The translations under genes were made by a program, and so were the position numbers. Below are positions 22,263 to 32,210 of a stretch of 64,000 nucleotides of DNA, in pieces. Source of the stretch: Triglochin maritima (lineage: Eukaryota; Streptophyta; Magnoliopsida; Alismatales; Juncaginaceae); assembly GCA_963682175.1 (NCBI GenBank), contig OY821791.1, forward strand, positions 24,789,826 to 24,853,825. Reading direction: 5' to 3'. Within the stretch, counting starts at the first letter, position 1. Each line of letters starts with the position of its first letter. The notes below the pieces were generated by a model, which saw only the letters and a list, made by a program, of their open reading frames with translations, was not told the DNA's origin and did no database searches.

Positions 22263-22809
22263 TGTGATAGTGTAAGTCCTCATGGGCAATGATGCACAAA
22301 ACCTGACCATGGGGGAATGAAACTCAAACTAATAAAAAGAAAAAACAAAGAGAAAAGAAACAAAATAAAATAAAATAAATGGTAATGCAAATAAGAACCT
22401 TAATGGACTTTACACTTTGTATCACTTGAGGATGTTGAGAATGTCCATGTCTTTCACTTAATTCCTTATTTAATTTGCATGAATGGTTCATTAGGTTAGG
22501 TGTGTGGACTAATACCTATATAGAGTCGGCCCGTAGGATACCGCGTCCAATGATCGACAAAATTTGTCCGATGAGTCGAGTGTCTAGATTGAATAATGCA
22601 TATTGTTCGGATTTTGTGGGTATATCCGTTGAAAACCCTTAGGAGACAACACTCCTCCTCCTTGGCAACAAGGAGGTTTAACGACTTGTTGCACGTGCTA
22701 AGTGTAACCGTGATTCCTACGAAAGTGAGTTAGGATTTCTTGTATCTCGTTTGCTTTTCTCTTTCTTTATTTTGCTCGGGACTAGCAAAAACTTAGGTGT
22801 GGGGGTATT
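22263..22809 (+). other. E2 3' region, downstream part, with polypurine tract
   Basis: Continues the sequence cut at 6572. Hairpin at 22657-22676; TTGCAC..GTGTAA small stem near 22688; polypurine tract GGTGTGGGGGTATT at 22796-22809. Confidence 0.78.
22657..22676 (+). other. 3' hairpin of E2 with GCAA tetraloop
   Basis: Perfect 8-bp stem CCTCCTTG and CAAGGAGG around GCAA (GNRA class). A second small hairpin, AGGAG ACAACA CTCCT, lies just before it. Confidence 0.65.
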
Positions 22810-24224
22810 TGATTGACATCATTTCATTCTTATATTTGTATCTTATATCCATTATCTTACACCTAAGCAATGCTACGTGACGATTTTTATGTTTGAATTT
22901 AGAAATAAAGAGGTTTCAAGAGAAGAGTCATTAAAGGACCCAAAAGCAGGAAAAATGACTTAATTGTGACACCTGGGGACTAAGACGCAAGGGAGAAGGA
23001 CCTGAACGTAAGACCGAAGGACCTAAGAGCAAAACAGAAAACTCCACACCATCATGCATAGTATTTTGGCAATTCGATTCGGGTCGGAGCTCCAACAAGC
23101 AAAGTAGATGCATCCAAGACCAACAAATATATCCAGGAAAGCCCACAACAAGATTCAACTCGATCCGGATCTTGTAGACCACTAATTGGCGGTCCGGATC
23201 TTCCCAGATCCGCTAAAACTTCTGGAGCGCGTGTATTAGAGGATGTTTAGGCTATTTTTTGGTATCTGTTTAGTCCCACAAAGGGGGATTGTCCCGGATT
23301 ACCTTTTTCTGTGGCTATAAATAGAACTCTCCCTCCTCTCATGTATCCCATCTCTCTCTTTGTGGCCGTCTTCCCTACTAAGAGTGAAGCCTTGAAGCAA
23401 AACTCTGGTGGAGGAAGGGCTGCTTGTATTTGAGTGAGTTAATAATAGATGTTTTCATTAGCATGTTATTTCTTGCTTAGTTAATTTCCTTTAATGTGCT
23501 TGCTTTGATGCTTGTTTTGTTTTATGTCATTTCAGCTTCTTTACTATTTCTTGCTTGATTAGTATAGTTTCATTTCAATATAATGCTTCATTTTGTTAAA
23601 GTAGTTAGTTTAAATATGTGTGAGTATTTCCATCCCCTTTGGGGGGGGGGGGGGGTGGAGTAGATGTGTGTACATGTTATGTAGATGGTATGAATGCTAG
23701 ATATAATTGTTTGTGAGAAATATTAGTTTGCTTGCTTGAATTAATAAGAACTTTACTTGATGATTTCTGCCATAGTTAGGTACTTCCCATGCTTGTATGT
23801 TCTTAATAACAACCTTGCATTGCTCATATTAATCACCTAAGTTAGTGTTGTAAATGATAGGTTTTGCCATTAGGTACCTCTTATGCAATAACAAACACTA
23901 ACTAACTTGAGCTTCTTGCATGCATTCACCACAACACTTATTTCATGTGCACACACACACACACTCCACCCCTTAGGGGTTTTCATTCCTGTGTTTTTAT
24001 CTTCCTCATTAGTTGTTTAGCTTAGTTTGTTTTGTGATTTCATTTCAGCTTTGCTAGTTTACTAGTTTAGATTAGTGTAGTGTATTGTAATCCATCTTTC
24101 TTCCCTTTCTTTCCTACTCGCCTTCGCACAAACCAAACGTCGACCCACCTCCCTGTTGACGACCCGTATTTGCCAGCGCTTCAACGCGGCCGTGCACTTG
24201 GGGTTTAAATAAAACGATCAATCA
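22810..24224 (+). repeat. E2 3' LTR
   Basis: 1415 bp. USE degraded to GTCCCACAAAG (23273-23283) but TATA at 23316 keeps the 32-nt gap. A run of 15 G at 23641-23655 expands the GC hairpin. Confidence 0.92.
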
Positions 24225-24229
24225 GTCGC

Positions 24230-25016
24230 CAATTCGATCAAAGGAGATAGTGACATTGAGGAACAATTGGTGACACAAAAATTTAAGGAGTTTCTCAAAG
24301 AAGAGAAAGAAAGGAGAAAAGAGAAGAAGAAGAAGAGCAAGAGAAAAGAGAAGATGAGCAAAGCTCTCAAAGCAACTTGGGACACTTCATCATCTTCATC
24401 AATTGAAGGTGAATTCGCCTCGATGTGCTTCATGGCAATAGAAGATGACGATAGTGAGGTATCTTCTTGCTCTAGTTGTAATTCAATTGATTCAAATAAT
24501 TCAAATGCATATAATGAACTTCAATGTGAATTCAATGAATTGTTTGAAAATTTTGAGAAAATTTGACAAAAGAATAAACTAGCAAGAAAGAAAATTAATG
24601 AGCTACAATCTCAAATTGAATCTATCATGAATGAGAAGAATGAATTGCTTGCCAGTCATGATAAAATTGCATTATAGAACACTCAATTAATTTATGAAAT
24701 TGCAACTCTAAATGCGAAACATTCATGTAGTGATGATATTCAAGATCTAATTGCTAAGAATGTTCAATTACAAAAGGATCTTGAAAGATTTACTAAGGGG
24801 AAAGAAATGCTTCATAGGCATATTGGTAGTCAAAGACAATCTTTAGATAAGCATGGTGTAAGCTATTATGTTAACAACTACAAAAACCATGTTATTCACA
24901 ATACTATGAATGGAAGGCATTTCTTTGTGAATAAGAGTTCCTCAAGTGTTTGGGCACCTAATACCAAAATGGGTTGGGTACCAAAAATTAATGTCAAAGG
25001 ACCCAATGTTGTTTAG
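24230..25016 (+). pseudogene. E1 gag, C-terminal part
   Basis: Continues the E1 Gag after E2. One frame with stops at 24564-24566, 24675-24677 and the end at 25014-25016. Lys/Glu-rich KEFLKEEKERRKEKKKK, then KALKATWDTSSSSSIEGEF and FASMCFMAIEDDD, typical of plant copia Gag linkers, then long helical NELQSQIES and LIAKNVQLQKDLERF segments. The last part, WAPNTKMGWVPK, corresponds to the stretch that normally precedes the protease (DSGC) in these elements. No CX2C knuckle is visible and the protease is absent. Confidence 0.8.
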
Positions 25017-25299
25017 GTACCAAAATCTTCACTTGTAGGTACTTAGAAGAAGGAGAATTGATAGCGATCGGCTCAAGCAATAAAAGATCGATTCCAAGCT
25101 TCAAGGAAATCATTTGGATCAAATTCATAAAGTCGTCGTCGCTATAGAAAGGAGATTGGAACCAATACAAAATCGAGGATCAAAAGTTGGGTAATATTTT
25201 CAATCCTCTCAATCTTGACTATTTTAACAATTGGTTCTAATCTAGGATTGTAACATGCTTAATTGATATCATACATCATTGCTTTTAGGCTTTAGTGAT

Positions 25300-25583
25300 A
25301 GGGGGAGCATATAATGTTATATCATCTTATTAAGGGGGAGAATTATGTAATCCTATACCTTTACATCATATGCTTGTATTGTTTGCATTTGATTGACGTC
25401 AAAGGGGGAGAATGATAAGGATTGAGCTTCAATTTACTCATACTATGCATATTTTTAGGGGAGCATCTTATACATGCGTGGTTTACATATATGAAGGGGG
25501 AGCAATCATATAGAAAATGAGAGAACTAAAATTGAAACTCAAGCATTAAGATATAGATTTGCCATCATAAAAAAAGGGGAGAT
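25300..25583 (+). other. E1 multiple polypurine tracts
   Basis: AGGGGGAG occurs at 25300-25307, 25333-25340, 25403-25410 and 25495-25502, AGGGGAG at 25457-25463, and the final tract ends at the LTR (25583). Repeated polypurine tracts are a known Sirevirus trait. Confidence 0.8.
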
Positions 25584-27115
25584 TGTTGGATTTTTGGCAT
25601 TAATCTATATTAATTTTGATAACTAATTAAACTAATCTTAATCAATCAACCTAATCAATCAAAGTGAGCAAACACGATTACATGCATTACATATATATTT
25701 GTATACTTGCAATCATCTTAATAGGTTGATCAAGACAATCAAGGAAAGAAGCATAGGGACAAAGACATCAAGACTCGAGACTTGTAATCAAAGCTTTGGA
25801 CCAAGACATGTAATTTTGTATTTATTGAGTCCATAAGGTTTAATGTAAATTTGAGAACTAGGATTTTGTCCCGTCCATCATCGATAAACCGAACCCCTTT
25901 TGGTCAACCGAATCTTGTCTAGTTCGGTCCACCGAACACCTTTTAGATACTTGAATACTTCCCACTAGTAAAACTTAGGCGTTCCCTGGCATTTCCCCAA
26001 CGGAAGACCGAACCACCTTCGGTCGACCGAATAGCCCTGGACCGGTTTTGACCTTTGCTCCAACGGTTGCACTCGAATCGAGTCCCTAGAGCCCAATTGA
26101 CTTGACCCACTTCGGACGACCGAATACCTATCGGTCAACCGATTCCTTAATGGCCTTAGGAGACAATGGCTATTTACACGTGACACTTGACCATTATACC
26201 CAACAACTATTTGAGCTATAACTGTCAGCGCAAAACCCACGCTAACTTTTGTCTACCGAATTGTACACGGTCAACCGAACTTGAGTAGATCAGAGCCCAA
26301 CCAATTCTACTGTCCACCTTAGAACGGTGAACCGAATGGACTTAGGTTAACCAAACTTAATTACGGCTAAATAGATAAAAGCTACTGGAGGTTGGTGAAC
26401 GGTAATCCAATACATAATCGGTCAACCGAGTTCTTAATTCAGACCAATTCTTCGGACTACCATTTGGATAACGGTTGACCGAATATGCCTTGATTTCTGC
26501 CCGAGCTTAAGTCACATCTTGCATTCCTATTGGTCCATTTCCCCCACCAACCCCCAAACGGCTACTTGAGTTTGAATGCTTATAAATAGGACCTCATTTG
26601 TTGGTTTAGGATCTCTTGAACACTTCCTATCTATCAAATACTCAAAGCCAAATCCTCTCCATCTTCAAGCTCTCAATCGATAACACTCAAGCCTAAACTT
26701 CACCACTTGCATATCCAATTCCATATTAATATCCAAGTGTGCTCAAGTATAGAGTGTTAGTTAGATTGTGTTTCCATCTCCATATTCAAAGAATCACCAA
26801 GTTGTAAAGCTTCGAGGAAGCTCCCTCTCGTATTGTGATACGAGACACGAACGAGGCGAGGTTGTTCGCGAGGCTTGGAGTTGTAAACGACGTTGATCTC
26901 GGCCCGGAACGGAGATCGGTTAGTGGAACCGTAAGTGAGGCTTGGGGGATCGAGCGAGGCTTGCAAGGAGGACTAGGACCCGGGTGTGGGTGCCGAACCT
27001 CTCTAAACTTCGGTGTCGACAAATTTGTGGTTTGCAATTGTCTCTTCCTTAATCCTTCAATTATTATTTTTAATTCCACATTTATTTCTCGATTAGAGGG
27101 CCATAGATCCTAACA
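25584..27115 (+). repeat. E1 3' LTR
   Basis: 1532 bp, TGTTGGATTTTTGGC to GATCCTAACA. TATA (TTATAAATAGG) at about 26580. Holds a cluster of GGTCAACCGA/GGTCGACCGA palindromes (25895-26480). Confidence 0.88.
25895..26480 (+). repeat. Palindrome cluster GGTC(G/A)ACCGA in E1 LTR
   Basis: About nine copies or near copies, e.g. near 25902, 25923, 26020, 26114, 26131, 26268, 26324, 26419, 26471, all upstream of the TATA box. Sirevirus LTRs are known to carry palindromic repeats in this place. Confidence 0.75.
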
Positions 27116-27163
27116 AATTCATATTTTGATAGTTTGTTTAGCATAATCCCTTGATTGTCCTCT

Positions 27164-28550
27164 TGATTGACATCATATCATGCATATATTCGTGTCTTAT
27201 ATCCTCTATGTAGTATCTAAGAAATGCTATGTTACGAGTTTTATCTTTAACTTTCAGGAATAAACAGGTTTGAGAATAAGAGACACAAAATGGACCAGGA
27301 CGCAGGAAAAAAATTGATTTTTGAGACTTATGGACTGATATGCAAGAGGGAAGGACCCAGATGTAAACCAAAATGACCAATAAGCAAATCGAGATACTCC
27401 ACGCCATCATGAGGAGTATTTTGGCAATTAGATTCGGGTCTAAACTCCCGCAATCACTTCAGGTGCACTACACATGAAGAAATCAACCCAACAACGTGTG
27501 TTCGAAGCCCAGATTGGATCAAAGCAATCCAGACAGCCAATTGGCAGTTCCAGACCGCCAATTGGCGGTTGGATTCGCTCCAAACCCGATTATGTTTAGC
27601 TGGGTGTTGTATTAGAGTATTTTATGTCCATTTATAGTATGCCATTAGTCCCACATTGGGGAATTGTCACTAGTTACCTTCTTCTATGACTATAAATAGA
27701 ACTCTTCCTCCTCCCTTGTAAGGTACCCATTGCTTTGTGACATTCTCTCTACTTAGAGTAAGCCTTGGAGCAAAACTCAAGTGGAGAAGAATGCTACTTG
27801 TAATGTTAGTGATGTAAATAAAATATTTTTCTTAGTTTGTTTTAATGTTTTCTCTTTTAATTCTTGCATGCTTAGCTAAATTTTGTTTTATAGAAGTAAT
27901 TTGTATGTTTCCTTTTCTTAATGTAGTTTGTAGTTGAATGAGTAGTGAGTAGTTCTATCCCCCTTTGATGGTGGAGTTGATGGTTATACAAGTCATGAAG
28001 AATGGGATGAATGCTATTTTTTGCTTTATGTGATGAATGTGGGTATGCTTGTCTGAATAAAAGTGAAAACTTGATGCTTTCTGCCATAATCATTAGGTAC
28101 ATCCCATGCTTGTTTAGGTTCTTAATAACAAACTTCTTTATGCTCATATTAATCAACTTGATTAGTGATTTGGATGATAGGTCTTGCCACACAAATTAGG
28201 TACTTCCTATGCATAAAAACACAACCTACACTTGTGCCCTATTTGAATGCATTCCTCACCACTTTATTTCATGTGTACACATACTCCACCCATTGGGGCC
28301 TTCTCTTCCAGATCTCCAGCTTGCTTTTATAGTTACTTAGTTTAGTTTCATTTCTTCTCGTGGTTTCATCTTCTTTGTTTGTTGCCTGCTAGTTTAACGT
28401 AGTTTAGTTATTGTAATCACACTTCTTCTCCCCTCATTTTCCACTGGATTTTCGACAAACTAGAGTGGACACACCTCCTTGTGGATCGACCCGTACATGC
28501 CCCGTCTTCACTAACGGTCGTGCACTTGCGGTTAAACTTAATTTCAATCA
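27164..28550 (+). repeat. E6 5' LTR
   Basis: 1387 bp, second LTR subtype (TGATTGACATCATATCATGC). USE GTCCCACATTG (27648-27658) and TATA (27691-27699), gap 32 nt. Palindrome ACCGCCAATTGGCGGT near 27555. Confidence 0.88.
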
Positions 28551-28556
28551 AGTTTT

Positions 28557-28574
28557 TGGTGTCGTTACCGGGGA
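28557..28574 (+). other. E6 primer-binding site
   Basis: TGGTGTCGTTACCGGGGA, three changes from the tRNA-Asp complement. Confidence 0.88.
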
Positions 28575-29175
28575 GGTGCTCTGTCCAGACACTGGTTTGG
28601 ATGATTCGAGTGGATTTGATCTTTCGTTTTTAGTTTTGTTTAATTTCAATGCATAGACAATGCACTAGGGATGTAGGTGGACAAATTTCTGAACCATTGG
28701 AGCTAACAAGTCCGCAAGTTAGCGGTCTATGACCGCTGATCGGTGGCCTGGCGAGTTCCTTTTACCCCCACAATTTCTTCTGTTAGTTGGTTGTGATAAT
28801 ATAGTTATCTGGGAGCCCAATTTTCCATGTTTTGACCTCTATATTGCTCCCAGATCAATCAATAAACCAATTAATTCCCCTTTTTAAGACAACTTGGACC
28901 ATAAAACTCGAAGCAAAAGTTTAGACTAATTGTCATCTAGGTCATGCATCAATTGTATTGTGTTTGCTAGAATAGGCTTCTACCTTCACCCTCTACCCAC
29001 GATAGTTTTAGGGATTCTTCCATTCTCCTATGAGTCATATTCTTCTCACCTACTTCTACATTCTAGTCTCCTCCCCTTTACACTCTTTGTAAGCGTTCTT
29101 GGGTTGAGTCGAGCACTTTTTGCGAGCTTGGCCTCGTGGTGGTGAGAGTGGTCGATTCGAGAGTTCTTTGGCAAG
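28575..29175 (+). other. E6 leader (550 bp deleted)
   Basis: Stem-loop ATCTGGGAGC (28807-28816) and GCTCCCAGAT (28846-28855) is intact. Near 28955 the sequence jumps from the region equal to 3280 to that equal to 3820 in E2, so the conserved leader box is missing. Confidence 0.72.
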
Positions 29176-30636
29176 ATGGATGGTTACATGGGTGACCATC
29201 CATATCATCATTGGGACCAGTACAATTCTCCCTAGTATTCCGGACCCATGCAGCCTGGGGTGGCTCAGACAAACACCTGGTATGGTTGGGACAATCTTAA
29301 TTGTGTGGCTGAGCAATCTTCATATTGGGATAATATGAGAGAGGCACCGACTGCTACACCACTATCTAGTTATGTCGGATCATATGCTGGTCAACAAACT
29401 TAGACATTACAACAAACTTTGGCCTCTTTCATGCGTGCGATAGATGACATGAGTGCACTGGTGGCTCCAGTAGCTGTACCATATGAATGTTGTGGGTTGA
29501 GTGGTCACGTTATCAAGGAATGTCCTTACGTTCCCCCAGAGCCTGAGTACGAGCATAACTTCTCCCAAAATGCTCAATGTGACCATTATACATGCGCGTA
29601 GAACCCGAGAGGGATGGATTCATGGGGATTCAAATTTTTATACATTATGCCCACCCCGTTATTCTCCTCCCGAATACTCACATTCTCAGCCCATCAACAT
29701 CCAACCCAACAATTTCCCAAATTCTGACTTGAGCTTCAATGTTGACCCCAAACTTGATTCCTTAAAACAAACCCTCCAAACGTTCATGGGAACCACTCAA
29801 AATTTATTGAAATTCAACTTGAATTCCTTGCAAACCATGGAAATGCAAGTGAGTCAAATGACACAACAATTAAGTGAACATGACGATGGTCGCCTTTCTC
29901 CTCAACATGAGGATTCATCTTTTGATATCGAACCACCACCACATCCATAAATTCAAAGCACATTCTTTCCGAGTCAAACTCCTAGTCAGTCTGAGGGACT
30001 TGGGGTTTCCATTCACAATCACTTGGTGGAGGATTCGATTCCAATTGAGAATAGCATTGACTAGTTCTATTAAGAGTCGGCATAGGATTGTGTCTTACCT
30101 TCTTGTTTTGTGACCCTTGAGCCACATGATCTTATTGTTGTGCCGCTTAAGGAGTCACCTGTGGTGGAGCACGAGCCCCTTAGTACCCTTAATTTCATAC
30201 TACCTAATGAGTGTTTGCCTCTCACTATTGTTCCTGATCATCTTGAAAATGATGGGACATCAAATAATTACATCACCAATGGGGTATTGGGAGTGCCTTA
30301 GAGGATACTTTGGGTAAGAGACCCACCTTTTGTTTTTCTGGTGAGTTGGACATGCATAGTGAGGTTCTTGACCTTGTGCCAACCCTCCAACCTGTTGGTT
30401 GGAGAGGTTGGATTGACGATCATAACTTCAGTACTGCAACGGGAGAAACTCTTCTTCCGTTGCATAATATTTCCCAAATCTTAAGAGGTTCGAGCTCTTA
30501 CAGTTTGATCCTTTGAATGAGACACTTTTGTGTCTAATTCATGAACCTCTCCTTGCATTTTTTTCACTTTGTGAGGGGGGCACGCATGAGTCTTTTGGCC
30601 CCACGTGGTGTCATGTTCCCATTCCATGTGTATTGA
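29176..30636 (+). pseudogene. E6 family A ORF, heavily decayed
   Basis: Starts MDGYMGDHPYHHWDQ like its relatives. Several in-frame stops (for example after QYNSP, in QQT-TLQQ and after DHYTCA), a deletion after DSWG, and later frameshifts break it. In the zinc knuckle the first Cys is Tyr (YECCGLSGHVIKEC), a TGT to TAT change. The amphipathic MEMQVSQMTQQLSEH segment and C-terminal blocks PDHLENDGTSNNYI, TLQPVGWRGWIDDHNF and GETLLPLHN remain readable. The natural stop is at 30634-30636. Too damaged to make the protein; useful as a witness of the ancestral ORF. Confidence 0.78.
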
Positions 30637-32210
30637 CCCCCTTTTGAGGTACCCATTTGATGTCCTTTGACAAATGAAGATGGGAACTTATTTGTTGTAC
30701 ATAACTATATTTCAAAAAAAACAACAATAAAAGACTCCACTAGTGAGCATTGATTGTTGTGGGCTCCAACCCTTGTGTGTTTGGGCCCCATTTGTTTCAC
30801 GTATTTGTATCCCTTCTTTAGTATTTCACAGGTTTTGATGGGAATTCGGGTTTGTGTCCATCAACCGAACCATGAACTTTCCTTTGTGCTTCACATTGGT
30901 GAGATCTTTTCTTTTTCATGCAACAATCCATGTAATATCATGCTCACATTCATTAAGGACAATGCATGAAGTAAGTGTGTGTGTTTGGGGGGGTTACGTG
31001 TGTACATAGTCGAGTCTTTCTCCTTTTGTTTTGTTATCTTTTGTTTGAATTGTTAGGGTCATGTTAGTGTGCTGCTTTTAATATCGATATATCTGCTTGC
31101 CATGATCCTTGTGTGACTTGTCTTCTTTTGCATGCCTAGTGCCTTAAAATGTTCATTTCTTTTAAAAAACTTCAAGTGTTTGCGAAAGAAAATGTTTTGT
31201 GGGTTTTTCATGTGTTTAGCATGTGCAAAATGTATGTGAGGCAAAGTAAAAGGAAAGCTCCCAAAATTGTCTTGAACGTGATGCATTAGGATATCTAGTA
31301 TACCGGCTTTATGTCTTATCGAGTCGTAAGGATGCACCCCAGTTTTCCTTTGGGGGCGAGTAATCATAAGGTTTCAGTACTCAAATAAACAAAGAAGTCG
31401 ACCCTTAACCTAGTGTGTCAAATAATTCGTGTCTGTTAGTATACGGAAGTTTGTCGTAGTCAGGGAACCTTAAACTCTTTTTCTGAAACCTTAAGTGTAG
31501 GGTTTTGGTTTCCATTTAGATAATAAATAAGTGGTGTTCTCTCTTCTCGCACGACTCCTATCACTCAGGAAATTAGGTCTGAGGGGACTTAGTGCCTGGT
31601 ACGTTCGAGTCATCTAACTTGGGATGCACCGACCGAACTCATACTACACGAGTTGTAGGGATCACCCTATGTGGAGATTTGGGGGAAGGTGTACGTGATA
31701 GTGTAGTCCTCACGTACAATGATGCACGAAACCCGACCCTGGGAGAATCAAACACCAACTAGTGTAATCCATACTGATCCAAAAAGAAGAAGAAAAATGA
31801 TGATAAAAAGACAAATGAGAACCTAAATGGATTGTACACTTTGTATGACTTGAGGATGTTAAGGTTGCATATGTCTGTCACTTAAGTCTTTAACTAACAT
31901 ACATGAATGGTTCATTAGGTTGGTGTGTGTAATAAATACCTATATAGAGTCGGCCCGTAGCATTACCGTGTCCAATGATCGTAAAAAATGAGTCCATCAA
32001 GTCGTGTGCTAGGTTGAATAATGTATCTATGTTCAAATTTTGTGGGTGTATCCGCTGAGAATCCTCAGGAGACAACACTCCTCCTTGGAGACAAGGAGAT
32101 TTAATGGCTTGTTGCACATGCTAAGTGCAACTGTGATTCCTACGAAAGTGAGTTACGATTTCCCTATTTTACGTATGTTTGTCCTTTCTTCCATGTTAAT
32201 CTTTCTTTGT
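30637..32210 (+). other. E6 3' region
   Basis: No gene. It follows the order seen in E2 and E9 with no inserted element, so it shows the empty E3 site (near 31688). Hairpin at 32081-32098. The polypurine tract is lost: the LTR starts directly after TTCTTTG. Confidence 0.72.
32081..32098 (+). other. 3' hairpin of E6 with GAGA tetraloop
   Basis: CTCCTTG and CAAGGAG around GAGA (GNRA class). The AGGAG ACAACA CTCCT hairpin just upstream is also kept. Confidence 0.62.

Larger units (their letters stand above)
1516..24224 (+). mobile_element. E2: non-autonomous family A LTR retrotransposon (contains E3)
   Basis: Begins TGATTGACATC and ends CGATCAATCA with a perfect 5-bp duplication GTCGC. Order: LTR 1516-2916, tRNA-Asp primer site, leader, one ORF, long 3' region cut by E3 at 6573-22257, polypurine tract, LTR 22810-24224. 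After removal of E3 it is about 7.0 kb. It carries no protease, RT, RNase H or integrase. The primer site and its relatives place it near the Athila lineage of Ty3-gypsy. Confidence 0.92.
1..27115 (+). mobile_element. E1: Sirevirus-like Ty1-copia element, gag only, outermost level of the nest
   Basis: The 5' LTR starts outside the window; only its last bases (775-788) are seen, followed by a tRNA-Met type primer site (791-802), a copia gag (842-1515 and 24230-25016), a run of AGGGGGAG polypurine tracts and a full 3' LTR (25584-27115). Both LTR copies end in CATAGATCCTAAC. The gag region stops just where a copia protease should begin and no protease, integrase or RT follows, so this is a gag-only derivative. 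Multiple polypurine tracts and palindrome clusters in the LTR are known hallmarks of Sireviruses. E2 is inserted in its gag. Confidence 0.85.

Noticed and set aside
27116..27163. 48 bp between E1 and E6 as host gene DNA
   Set aside because: Too short to assign; AATTC at 27116-27120 may be the E1 target duplication but its partner lies outside the window.
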